From: Gammaproteobacteria bacterium
GTDB lineage: Bacteria; Gemmatimonadota; Gemmatimonadetes; Longimicrobiales; Gaopeijiaceae
Length of the DNA: 12,320 bases
Assembly (NCBI GenBank): GCA_009843625.1
Contig: VYDD01000158.1
Span: 1-12,320 of the forward strand
Direction of reading: 5' to 3'
The translations under genes were made by a program, and so were the position numbers. Positions 1-6,705 of the stretch are shown here, in pieces (position 1 is the first letter of the stretch; each line of letters begins with the position of its first letter). Below the pieces are notes generated by a model that had not been told where the DNA came from, searched no databases, and saw only the letters and a program-made list of their open reading frames with translations.

Positions 1-490
1 CGTCCCGGGAGGCCCGCAGCCACGCATCCGGATCTTCGTCGATCGCCTCCCGGATCTTCCGCAGGGCGGGACCGCCGGGGCGCCAGATGCCACAGCCCAC
101 GAAGACGGTGCCCGGCTCCAGATGCAGGTAGAAGCCGGGGGCGTGCGCGTCTTTCGCCGCCTCGTGCCGGAAGTGGATGCCGGTGTGGGTCTTGTACGGG
201 CTCTTGTCCCTGGAGAAGCGCGTGTCCCGATAGATGCGGAACAGGGAGCCGCCATTGGCCCGGGGATCCGCGCGGAAGGGGGGGCTGATACGCGCAAGGT
301 GGGGTCCGAAGTCGGAGATGAACCGGAGGGCCGGCGCCTTCACATCGCCCTCGTAACGCGGCTTGTTCGCCGCGAACCAATCGCGGTTGTTGTTTGCGGC
401 GAGCTCGGTGAGGAAATCGAAGGTCGCGGGCGTGAAATAAGCGCGGTTCATGGGCGTGACGGTATTGGAGGGAGATGTAAGCGGAGGCAT
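1..490 (-). CDS. DUF2461 (TIGR02453-type) protein, C-terminus cut by window edge
   Basis: The reverse strand is open from an ATG at 490 to the left edge, giving 163 residues without a stop. It reads as a DUF2461 protein: an early F-T-P-A-T-F-D-F-L segment (residues 19-27), then N-N-N-R-D-W-F-A-A-N-K-P-R-Y-E (33-47), then F-R-I-Y-R-D-T-R-F-S-R-D-K-S-P-Y-K-T (84-101). These three blocks are characteristic of the family, which is widespread in bacteria and has no firmly assigned biochemical role. An alternative ATG at 451 (residue 14) fits the usual family start about equally well; neither has a clear Shine-Dalgarno sequence. The gene lies 40 bp downstream of the CHAD gene on the same strand, so the two are probably co-transcribed. 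Family assignment is good; function is unknown. Confidence 0.85.
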   Translation of the reverse strand, partial: MPPLTSPSNTVTPMNRAYFTPATFDFLTELAANNNRDWFAANKPRYEGDVKAPALRFISDFGPHLARISPPFRADPRANGGSLFRIYRDTRFSRDKSPYKTHTGIHFRHEAAKDAHAPGFYLHLEPGTVFVGCGIWRPGGPALRKIREAIDEDPDAWLRASRD

Positions 491-530
491 AACCTAACAC
501 GGTGGCCTCGCGCCTCGGGTCAGTGCCCCA

Positions 531-1415
531 TCAGGCCCGGCCGGCGGAGCGGCTTTCCCAATAGGCCCTCATCCGCGCGTTGAAGCGGCCCGGCTTCTCC
601 GCGTAGACCAGGCCGCCAACCGCGATGGCGCGCGTCTCCAGCTGGCCCGCCTGAAGTTCCGCCGCCGCCAGCACGGACTCACGCTCCTGCTCGCTCCCCG
701 CGAGTTCGGGCGACCTCGAAAGCAGGGCGCGAAGCTGGTGCAGATCGTGATGATCGCCGAGCAGATCCCCGAGCCGCCGTGCCGTCCCGGCAGCACCAGT
801 CAGGACATCGGGCCAAAGCCGGACCAGCAACTCAAGGTGGTGACGATGGTACTTGACATCCTTGCGCCACTCATGGAGGTCGGTCGCGGACGCGCCTCCG
901 ACCGCCCGCCGGAAGCCTCTGCGTCCCCTCCGATAGGTCACGCGCAGGCCGGGCTCGATGACCTCGAACCCCTCTCCTGCCAAACGCCATCCGGCGACCC
1001 GCTCCCTGGCATCCGCCAGGTCTTCCAGCAGCTCCGCCAGCGTATCGGTGTCCCGAAACTGGAACCCGCGTCGAGCTTCGTAACGGGCCTCGAGTCCGCG
1101 GCGCAGGGTGGCATCCTCCGCGCTCTCCAGCCGATCCAGCGTCTCGAGACTCGCCTGAGCCTCGCGCACCCCCGCGAGCTTCCGGGCGGCGTCCCGATAC
1201 CAGCGGTTCTCCCGACGGAAGGCCGGTCCCAGCCGGGGCGCCACCAGCCGCAGCAGCGCCCGAATGGCCTTGAAGCGCTTGCGCGCGTCGTGAACCCCCT
1301 TGAAACGCCCCTCGCGGGCTCGGTCGAACGCCGCCATGGCCCGGTCCACCTGCCCGCGCGCGACGCGGCGGATCTCCCCGGAAACGTCGCGCTGAAGCCT
1401 GATCTCGAACGCCAT
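531..1415 (-). CDS. CHAD domain-containing protein
   Basis: This is a 294-residue, mostly alpha-helical, Arg-rich protein. CHAD domains are built from helical repeats carrying conserved histidines and basic residues and are known to bind inorganic polyphosphate. Visible conserved points are V-H-D-A-R-K-R-F-K-A-I-R (residues 41-52, His42), L-H-E-W-R-K-D-V-K-Y-H (180-190, His181 and His190) and L-G-D-H-H-D-L (219-225). These match the two-half CHAD layout. I chose the ATG at 1415 because the domain begins at once. The frame stays open to 1529, but that stretch is low-complexity Arg/Pro-rich sequence without family character. No signal peptide is seen, so it is probably cytoplasmic. It heads a pair with the DUF2461 gene and is divergent from the plus-strand genes starting at 1618. 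A polyphosphate-related role is inferred from the family; no ppk or ppx gene is in view. Confidence 0.85.
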   Translation of the reverse strand: MAFEIRLQRDVSGEIRRVARGQVDRAMAAFDRAREGRFKGVHDARKRFKAIRALLRLVAPRLGPAFRRENRWYRDAARKLAGVREAQASLETLDRLESAEDATLRRGLEARYEARRGFQFRDTDTLAELLEDLADARERVAGWRLAGEGFEVIEPGLRVTYRRGRRGFRRAVGGASATDLHEWRKDVKYHRHHLELLVRLWPDVLTGAAGTARRLGDLLGDHHDLHQLRALLSRSPELAGSEQERESVLAAAELQAGQLETRAIAVGGLVYAEKPGRFNARMRAYWESRSAGRA

Positions 1416-1517
1416 GCGAATCCCGCTGTTCGTGCGCAGCCTCCTACACAGGGGAGAATGCGGATCCGGTGCCGGCTCGGACAACCGTCCGCGGTCCGGA
1501 GGGCGTTTCCGCCGTCG

Positions 1518-1546
1518 TTGACACACCATCCGGGGCTGGGCAGATT
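1518..1546 (+). promoter_or_regulatory. candidate sigma70-type promoter
   Basis: A perfect TTGACA at 1518-1523 is followed after 17 bp by CAGATT at 1541-1546, a weak match to TATAAT. It lies in the roughly 200-bp divergent gap between the CHAD gene and the small membrane-protein gene, 71 bp before the ATG at 1618. Spacing and direction suit the membrane-protein/MBL operon. The -10 is poor and promoter consensus in this lineage is uncertain. I see nothing else recognisable in the gap. Confidence 0.3.
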
Positions 1547-1617
1547 CGACCTGAGAAACCCCGTCCGGCGCGTCCGGAGAGGTGCTGTCCGCGCACTCCC
1601 AGCCGAGAGATCGATCG

Positions 1618-1788
1618 ATGGCCGCTGCCCGTCACAATCCCCTCGTTTTCTACGTCCTGCTGGTCGCCACCTTCGTGATGGCCTACGGGGTGATCTGGTT
1701 CGTCGTCAGTGCCAACGCGGCGTCGGTCGGCGTCGCTCTGGTGGGTGCCGCGGTGGTTTTCCTCACCGGCCGGAAGGTCTGCCAATGA
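1618..1788 (+). CDS. 56-residue two-helix membrane protein
   Basis: A small ORF encodes two hydrophobic stretches, about residues 9-30 (L-V-F-Y-V-L-L-V-A-T-F-V-M-A-Y-G-V-I-W-F) and 33-50 (A-A-S-V-G-V-A-L-V-G-A-A-V-V-F-L-T), with a short basic tail (G-R-K-V-C-Q). It should form an inner-membrane hairpin. The ATG at 1618 has only a weak GAGAGA upstream; an in-frame ATG at 1582 is possible, but residues 1-12 from there look non-coding. Its TGA (1786-1788) overlaps the ATG of the MBL-fold gene (1785-1787) in an ATGA arrangement, which supports real translation and coupling. I do not recognise a named family and propose no function beyond membrane residence. Confidence 0.65.
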   Translation: MAAARHNPLVFYVLLVATFVMAYGVIWFVVSANAASVGVALVGAAVVFLTGRKVCQ

Positions 1789-2690
1789 AGGCCGGGGCGC
1801 GCTTGCCGCGCGCGATGCCGGTCGTGGTCGCCGCGCTGGTGCTTGCCCCGCCGCCGGTCGCAGCCCAGCAGGATTTTTCGCAGGTCGAGATTCGCACCGA
1901 GCAGGTCGCCGACGGGCTCTACGTGCTCTTCGGAGCGGGCGGCAACATCGGTCTGTCGGTGGGAGACGACGGGGCCTTCCTGGTCGACGACCAGTTCGCC
2001 CCGCTCACCGAAAAGATCCTCGCCGCGGTGGCGGAGGTCACCGACCAGCCGGTGCGCTGGGTGCTCAACACGCACTGGCACGGCGACCACACCGGCGGCA
2101 ACGAGAATCTGGGCCGCGAGGGCGCCTTGATCGTCGCGCACGAGAACGTCTACCGCCGCCTCAATCCCGCCGAGTTCGACGACCTGGTGGGGCGCTCCCA
2201 GCAGGTCGCGCCGGAAGGGCTCCCGGTGGTGACCTTCAACGACCGGGTCGGCTTCGACTGGAACGGCGAGGACATCCGCGTCAACCACATGCCCAACGCG
2301 CACACCGATGGCGACGCGCTGGTGTTCTTCTCGGGCGCCGACGCGGTGCACATGGGAGACACGTTCTTCAACGGGCGCTATCCCTTCATCGATGTGGACA
2401 GCGGCGGGAACGTCGACGGGGTGATCGCCATCGCCGACTACGTGCTCGGGCACACGACGGCCGAGTCGACCATCATCCCCGGGCACGGCGAGATCACCGA
2501 CCGGACCTCGCTGCAGGCCTATCGCGACATGCTGTCGACGGTGCGCGAGCGGGTGAGCGGCATGATCGACGACGGGATGACGGAAGACGAAGTGGTGGCC
2601 GCGGCCCCCACCTCCGATCTGGACGCCACCTGGGGCGAGAACCCGGAGGGCTTCGTGCGCGGCGTCTACGTCAGCCTCACGGGCAGTTGA
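1785..2690 (+). CDS. exported metallo-beta-lactamase-fold hydrolase
   Basis: A 301-residue protein with an N-terminal signal peptide (hydrophobic core about residues 12-21, likely cleavage after V-A-A-Q near 28), so periplasmic or secreted. The MBL metal-binding signature H-W-H-G-D-H-T-G-G starts at His97 (His97, His99, Asp101, His102). Further likely ligands are His173 (P-N-A-H-T-D-G-D), Asp192 (H-M-G-D-T-F-F-N-G) and His234 (I-I-P-G-H-G), so both zinc sites look complete. Spacing resembles the broad MBL hydrolase group that includes subclass-B-like and cyclase-like enzymes. Substrate cannot be told from sequence; calling it a beta-lactamase would overreach. The start at 1785 is set by the signal peptide and a GGAAGG about 8 bases upstream. 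The same frame is open far upstream, but that part is antisense to the CHAD gene. It overlaps the preceding small membrane gene and precedes the peroxiredoxin-like gene by 86 bp. Confidence 0.92.
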   Translation: MKAGARLPRAMPVVVAALVLAPPPVAAQQDFSQVEIRTEQVADGLYVLFGAGGNIGLSVGDDGAFLVDDQFAPLTEKILAAVAEVTDQPVRWVLNTHWHGDHTGGNENLGREGALIVAHENVYRRLNPAEFDDLVGRSQQVAPEGLPVVTFNDRVGFDWNGEDIRVNHMPNAHTDGDALVFFSGADAVHMGDTFFNGRYPFIDVDSGGNVDGVIAIADYVLGHTTAESTIIPGHGEITDRTSLQAYRDMLSTVRERVSGMIDDGMTEDEVVAAAPTSDLDATWGENPEGFVRGVYVSLTGS

Positions 2691-2718
2691 GCCCTACCCT
2701 TACGTAACATCAGGCCTG

Positions 2719-2736
2719 GGCGACGCGATTGTCGCC
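2719..2736 (+). other. small hairpin between MBL and peroxiredoxin genes
   Basis: GGCGAC (2719-2724) and GTCGCC (2731-2736) form a perfect 6-bp stem around a six-base loop. It lies 28 bp after the MBL stop codon and about 40 bp before the next start. No T-run follows, so it is not a clear intrinsic terminator. It may simply be an attenuating or mRNA-end structure, or chance in GC-rich DNA. Confidence 0.25.
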
Positions 2737-2776
2737 TGCGACGGCTTCGAACCGCACCCATCCCCGGAGGAAGATG

Positions 2777-3436
2777 ATGTCGCGACGGACTGGAATGGTG
2801 GTCGTGATGGCCGTGCTGCTGTTGGGCGGCTACTACCTGCTGGCCGGCCGCCAGGGCGCCGCGCCGGCCTCGCCCGGGAGCGCGCCCGACGCTGCCGGCC
2901 AAACGGCCGACCTGGGCCCCGCCGACGGCCGCGACCTGCCCGGTCAGGACACCGGTCGCGTGGCGGTCGGCGATGCCGCCCCCGACTTCTCGCTCCTCGC
3001 GTACTCGGGCGACGTGATCACCCTCTCGGACTTCCGCGGGCAGCAGAACGTCATCCTCGCCTTCTACCGCGGCCACTGGTGACCCTGGTGCGCCGGTCAG
3101 CTCGGGGAGCTGAGTGAACTGCTGGACGCCGACCAGGAAGCGGACGCGGAGATCCTCGCCATTTCCGTGGATGAACGCCCGGAACAGCAGATGATGATCG
3201 ACCGGGTGGCCGCCGAGCAGGGCCGCACTCTCGACTACCACATCCTGGCCGATCCGGACCACGCCGTGATCGACCGCTACGGCCTTTTCAACGCCGACAG
3301 CCGGCGCCCGGTCCCCCACCCCGCCGTCTACGTCATCGACATGGAAGGCGTCGTGCGCTGGAAGTTCATCGAGGTCGACTACCGCATCCGTCCCAGCAAC
3401 GAGGACGTGATGGCGGCGCTGGCGGAGATCGGCTGA
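2777..3436 (+). CDS. membrane-anchored peroxiredoxin-like (AhpC/TSA) selenoprotein, UGA read as Sec
   Basis: This is one coding region of 219 residues with an in-frame TGA at codon 102. Residues 7-23 form a membrane anchor or uncleaved signal, followed by an Ala/Pro/Gly-rich linker to about 60. The thioredoxin-fold domain starts at V-G-D-A-A-P-D-F-S-L (64-73). The active-site strand reads I-L-A-F-Y-R-G-H-W-[TGA]-P-W-C-A-G-Q-L. Family members carry R-G-x-W-C-P-x-C here, so the TGA replaces the first, nucleophilic cysteine and leaves Cys105 as partner (UxxC). The frame continues after the TGA with A-I-S-V-D-E (128-133), a D-Y-H-I-L-A-D-P segment (153-160) and the P-A-V-Y-V-I-D-M-E-G-V-V-R strand (182-194), all family-like. 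GGAGG at 2766-2770 favours the ATG at 2777 over the one at 2774. Expected role: thiol- or selenol-dependent peroxide or disulfide reduction outside the inner membrane. A nonsense mutation or read error is the alternative, but the hairpin after the TGA argues against it. A simple ORF call would give two fragments, 2777-3082 and 3167-3436. Confidence 0.8.
3080..3082 (+). other. in-frame UGA, proposed selenocysteine codon
   Basis: This TGA sits between the Trp codon of R-G-H-W and the Pro codon of P-W-C, precisely at the first active-site cysteine of the Prx-like family. TGA is a normal stop elsewhere here (for example at 2688-2690 and 3434-3436), so a genome-wide UGA reassignment is unlikely. 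Confidence 0.8.
3097..3113 (+). promoter_or_regulatory. candidate bacterial SECIS hairpin
   Basis: TCAGCTC (3097-3103) pairs perfectly with GAGCTGA (3107-3113) around a GGG loop (3104-3106). The stem starts 14 bases after the UGA, and 21 bases separate the UGA from the first loop G. Bacterial SECIS elements lie within the coding sequence just after the UGA, with a short stem and a small apical loop bearing a conserved G at roughly 16-37 bases, where SelB binds. This hairpin meets those conditions. Below the stem is one G-G mismatch (3096/3114), then G-U and C-G pairs. Caveat: the codons also encode Q-L-G-E-L, which is common at this position in cysteine homologues, so part of the symmetry could be incidental. 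Confidence 0.7.
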
Positions 3437-3441
3437 ACGGC

Positions 3442-3455
3442 ATCGCCCCGGCGAT
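3442..3455. terminator. short palindrome between convergent genes, possible terminator
   Basis: ATCGCC (3442-3447) and GGCGAT (3450-3455) are inverted repeats separated by two bases. They lie in the 28-bp gap between the convergent stops of the peroxiredoxin-like gene (3436) and the M16 gene (3465). The position suits a bidirectional terminator, but there is no T-run on either strand and the loop is very tight, so support is weak. Confidence 0.25.
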
Positions 3456-3464
3456 ATCTGCGGC

Positions 3465-5735
3465 TCATCCGTCCTCTCCAAGCAGCTCCCGCATCTCCTC
3501 TTCCGTGAGGCCGATGCTGTCGAAGTCGATGTCCTCCTCGGGGTCGGCGGGACCGGGAGGAGGAGGGGGCGTGGAGCCGCGGGCGACTGACCCGGATGTG
3601 ACGCCGGGTGCCGTGACGGCGCGCGTGGTTCGGGATGGCGTTGCTACCGGTGGTGGCCCGGGCGCCGTGGCCTCGGGCGCGGCCTGAGTGCCTGTCGCCG
3701 CCTCGTCGGCCTTCCTCGGCTGCCTGCGCTTCTTCAGCGGGCGCTGCGAGATCGGCCTTCCCAACCACGAACCCAGCACCTCGGCCAGTTCCGTCGTGTC
3801 CCGGCTGCGGAAGAAGTAGCTTCGTCCGTTGACGGGACGCAGGTGGATGCCAGGGCCGATCAGCCCGAACGCGAGCGGAGGGCTCCGCAGGATCCCGCGG
3901 CTCAGCCAGGCGCCGAAGCCGCGCTCCAGCGCAATCTCCTCGATGTCGTCGGCCTTGATGACCCGCGAGCGCCAGGCGCGCGACTTGATGCGGATGTGGT
4001 CCTCGAAGATGAGCAGCTTGCGCGGGGGCCACGCCGCCAGGACCGCGGAGCCGGCGAGCAGGATGATGAAGACGCCGCCGATGCCGGCATGCTGGATCAC
4101 GTAGTCGTCGACGGGCAGGAGCCAGCGGTCCACCCCCAAGCCGATCCCTGCCGCGGCGATGCGTCCCAGAGCGAGCGTGACCGCGATCAACCCGAGCGCG
4201 TACGCGGTTCGCAGCACCACCGGCAGCCGGAAATGAGCGACGTAGCGGATGTCCTTCATCCGGACGGGCCTGGTCAGCGCCCACGCGACCAACTTCAGCG
4301 TGATCCAGACCAGAACGGCCACCGCCAGCACGGCCGTCCCCTGGCTGACCGGCTGCGGTCGCGACACCGACAGGATCTGGCGAGACGCGTCGAAGGCGCG
4401 CGCGGAAAAAGACGCGACCTGGCTCTGGCTCAGATTCTGGTAGAAAGAGAGGACGTCGGGGAAGTCGGTGAAGGTGGCCGGGTCGTAGAAGACCTGGCGG
4501 GTCCAGGCGTTCAGGGCGTCCGCGGTCTGATTTGCGCCGCGCAGCCGTTCGATCACGGCGGCACGATCCGCTTCGAACTCGGCCGTGCCGAGCGAGCCCG
4601 AACGCAGGTACTCGATCTCTTCTTCGATGATCGCGCTGGCGAAGTCGAAGTCGTCTTCGTCGATGCGGCTACTCACCTGCAGATACGCCGCCGGCCCGCG
4701 CATCACCAGGTTGGCGCTCGCGCCGTATACGGCCTTGCGCTCGCCGTAGCGCAGACGCTGGTTGAGCCGGCGGTTGAGCAGATCGCGGACGAACATCGCC
4801 GTCAGCAGCTCGTCGGAGCTGGCGTAGAAGAGCTTGTGGCGCGACTGGTAGCCGGCCGTCGACTGGAATCCCCACCGGTAGGTGGACCGCCCGCGGCCCG
4901 GGTCCTCGGCTGTGGTCGCCCACCGCTCGGCCGGTCGCGCGGGGATCGACCCGAAGGTGCGCCGGGCGCGTTCGAGCGCGTCGTCCCGGTCGAGGTCGCC
5001 GACGATCGTGACGGTCATGACCGCAGGCGAGTAGTACCGGTCGTAGAAGCCGCGCAGATCCTCCGGGGTGATGCCATGCAGGCTCCGCCACATGTCCGGA
5101 AAGGGGGCGCGCAGCCGCTCGATGCCGAACTCGCGCTCCCAGAAGTCCGGGAACGCGAGCCACCCCGGGTTGAGTGCAGCCACGAGATGATCCAGGAACT
5201 CGCGCGGGCGGGCGCGGATCTCGTTCTCGACGGGTTGGCGCCCGCGGTCCACCACGGCCGGGTCCATCTCGTGCGGCGACAGGATGCCGGCCAGCCACTC
5301 GATCGCGAACAGCCCGTGCTCCCGGCCGATGGTCACGTAATACCAGGTGCGGTCCCGGTAGGTGAAGCCGTTGCGCCGCCCGCCGATCCCTTCCACGGCG
5401 TCCTTGATCTCCTGCTCGGTGCGACCGTCGCGGTCGGAGAAGAGCATGTGCTCGGTGAAATGGGCGAGCTGCTCCTTGCCGGGCGGATCCGCGTCGGAAC
5501 CCACCGGCACCCCGACGCTTACCGAGACGTTGGGCGCGCCGGGCAGCTGCTTGAACCAGACCTTCACGCCATTGGAGAGGAAGTGGGTCTCGAAGCCGGC
5601 AAAAGGGTTGGACGGTGCGGCCTGTTGGGCCTCGACCCCCGCGCCAGGCAGCACGGCCAACGCCAGGAGGACGACAGGCGGACCGGACCGCGACAGGCCG
5701 GCGAGGAGCCGGGCCGGCCGGAGTCGCACCGGCAT
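3465..5735 (-). CDS. exported M16 (insulinase-like) zinc peptidase fused to a membrane and C-terminal module
   Basis: A 756-residue protein. A signal peptide (hydrophobic about 19-32) ends near G-V-E-A-Q-Q. The M16 catalytic half follows: inverted zinc motif H-F-T-E-H (His92, Glu95 catalytic, His96) and third ligand Glu172 in V-E-N-E-I-R, the usual ~76 residues on. A second M16-like region runs about 220-455 (I-V-G-D-L-D at 244-249; R-R-L-N-Q-R-L-R at 322-329), so only one M16 pair is present. Three hydrophobic helices follow at about 466-488, 505-528 and 547-568, then a basic/beta-rich segment (570-660) resembling a bacterial PH-like domain, a Pro/Thr/Ala-rich linker (680-730) and an acidic tail (D-P-E-E-D-I-D-F-D). 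The start at 5735 overlaps the stop of the lipoprotein gene (TGATG), indicating an operon. The frame is open further upstream, but that part is antisense to other coding. Likely role: periplasmic peptide degradation tethered to the membrane; substrate unknown. Confidence 0.88.
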   Translation of the reverse strand: MPVRLRPARLLAGLSRSGPPVVLLALAVLPGAGVEAQQAAPSNPFAGFETHFLSNGVKVWFKQLPGAPNVSVSVGVPVGSDADPPGKEQLAHFTEHMLFSDRDGRTEQEIKDAVEGIGGRRNGFTYRDRTWYYVTIGREHGLFAIEWLAGILSPHEMDPAVVDRGRQPVENEIRARPREFLDHLVAALNPGWLAFPDFWEREFGIERLRAPFPDMWRSLHGITPEDLRGFYDRYYSPAVMTVTIVGDLDRDDALERARRTFGSIPARPAERWATTAEDPGRGRSTYRWGFQSTAGYQSRHKLFYASSDELLTAMFVRDLLNRRLNQRLRYGERKAVYGASANLVMRGPAAYLQVSSRIDEDDFDFASAIIEEEIEYLRSGSLGTAEFEADRAAVIERLRGANQTADALNAWTRQVFYDPATFTDFPDVLSFYQNLSQSQVASFSARAFDASRQILSVSRPQPVSQGTAVLAVAVLVWITLKLVAWALTRPVRMKDIRYVAHFRLPVVLRTAYALGLIAVTLALGRIAAAGIGLGVDRWLLPVDDYVIQHAGIGGVFIILLAGSAVLAAWPPRKLLIFEDHIRIKSRAWRSRVIKADDIEEIALERGFGAWLSRGILRSPPLAFGLIGPGIHLRPVNGRSYFFRSRDTTELAEVLGSWLGRPISQRPLKKRRQPRKADEAATGTQAAPEATAPGPPPVATPSRTTRAVTAPGVTSGSVARGSTPPPPPGPADPEEDIDFDSIGLTEEEMRELLGEDG

Positions 5736-6613
5736 CAGCCCGCGAGCGTACGCTCGAAGTAGGCTTTGAGCCGGTCCCATGCATCCTGCGCGGGAGCCGT
5801 GCGCAGATCGGGATCGCCGTCCACGCGCAGCCAGAAGCCATGGTTGACCGCGTCGTAGATATGCACGTCGTTCTCGATGCCCTGGGCGCGCAGCGCGTCC
5901 ACGAACTGGTTCACCTGGTCGGGCGGGGGGCCGGTGTCCATCTCCGCGAAGGTGCCGTACACCTCGTGATCGATCGCCGCCAGCACCTCCGGATCGGTGA
6001 CCAGCCGCCCGTAGAAGATCGCGGTGGCGTCGTGATGCTCGCCCCCCAGCGCGTAACTGAGCGCGATGCCGCCGCCGAAACACCACCCCATGGTGCCGAT
6101 GGCTCCGGTTACGTCGTCACGCGCGCGCAGGAAACTCACCGCCTCGTTCAGGTTGGCGATGACGGCGTCCGGATCGGCGTTCGCCTCCGCGATCAGCGCC
6201 ATGTTCTCTTCGGGACTGGAGCCGATCCGGCCCTGGAAAAGATCCGCGGCGAGCGCCACGTACCCTTCGTCGGCCATGGCGTCGGCGACCTGCCGGACCC
6301 GGTCCACCAGCCCGTTCCACTCATGAATCAGAACCAGCGCCGGAAAGGGGCCGTCCCCTTCGGGCACCGCCAGGTACCCGCGTGTGGCCTCGTCTCCCGC
6401 GAGATAGTGCACGTCCTGCCCGCGCGGCGCGGGCGCGGTGCCGAGGATCGCGGCCGGGAGCCCGGCATCATCCGCGGAGCCCATTTCGACGCCGACGTCC
6501 ATGCCGCCGCTGCCGGAGCCCTCGCCGCCGTCCGACCCGGGCGCGCAGGCAAGGAGTGAGAAAAGGAGGCTGAAGCCGAGGACGCGTGACGGATGGAGCG
6601 TGACGGAGTTCAT
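5735..6613 (-). CDS. dienelactone-hydrolase-family lipoprotein
   Basis: A 292-residue alpha/beta hydrolase. The N-terminus is a lipoprotein signal with lipobox L-L-A-C (Cys23), followed by a Gly/Ser-rich acidic linker to about 50, so it should be lipid-anchored outside the inner membrane. Dienelactone-hydrolase features: L-I-H-E-W-N-G-L (95-102, Glu98 as the accessory acid), D-L-F-Q-G (124-128), the nucleophile elbow G-W-C-F-G-G with Cys178, and N-H-G-F with His258. The acid of the triad is probably near Asp226. The cysteine nucleophile is typical of DLH rather than serine esterases. Substrate is not known; many relatives are generic ester or lactone hydrolases. The ATG at 6613 follows a strong AGGGAGGG. 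The stop overlaps the start of the M16 gene, so the two are translationally coupled. Confidence 0.9.
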   Translation of the reverse strand: MNSVTLHPSRVLGFSLLFSLLACAPGSDGGEGSGSGGMDVGVEMGSADDAGLPAAILGTAPAPRGQDVHYLAGDEATRGYLAVPEGDGPFPALVLIHEWNGLVDRVRQVADAMADEGYVALAADLFQGRIGSSPEENMALIAEANADPDAVIANLNEAVSFLRARDDVTGAIGTMGWCFGGGIALSYALGGEHHDATAIFYGRLVTDPEVLAAIDHEVYGTFAEMDTGPPPDQVNQFVDALRAQGIENDVHIYDAVNHGFWLRVDGDPDLRTAPAQDAWDRLKAYFERTLAG

Positions 6614-6705
6614 TTTCCCTCCCTGTGGATATGACTTCGGGGACATGACGGTCGAAAGGTCTCGCGGAAGATCGAAGTCCCGCGCAGGCCAAGCCACCCG
6701 CGATG

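Noticed and set aside
738..1784. Long plus-strand open frame upstream of and in frame with the MBL gene
   Set aside because: It is antisense to the well-supported CHAD gene and shows Arg/Pro-rich composition typical of GC-rich shadow frames. The MBL signal peptide begins at 1785.
2719..2736. Intrinsic terminator after the MBL gene
   Set aside because: The 6-bp hairpin has no downstream T-run, so termination is not supported; listed only as a hairpin.
2777..3082. Peroxiredoxin-like gene as a truncated or nonsense-mutated pseudogene
   Set aside because: The stop is a TGA exactly at the active-site cysteine, the frame continues intact with family motifs to 3436, and a SECIS-like hairpin follows. 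Decay by chance would not usually give all three. It remains the fallback explanation.
3080..3082. UGA reassigned genome-wide (for example to Trp or Gly)
   Set aside because: Several supported genes here end at TGA at the expected family length, including the MBL, lipoprotein, M16 and peroxiredoxin-like genes, and Trp is encoded by TGG throughout.
3843..5762. 639-codon plus-strand open frame
   Set aside because: It is antisense to the M16 gene, which has a complete zinc motif and signal peptide. The plus-strand product is low-complexity and Arg/Asp-rich with no recognisable motif.
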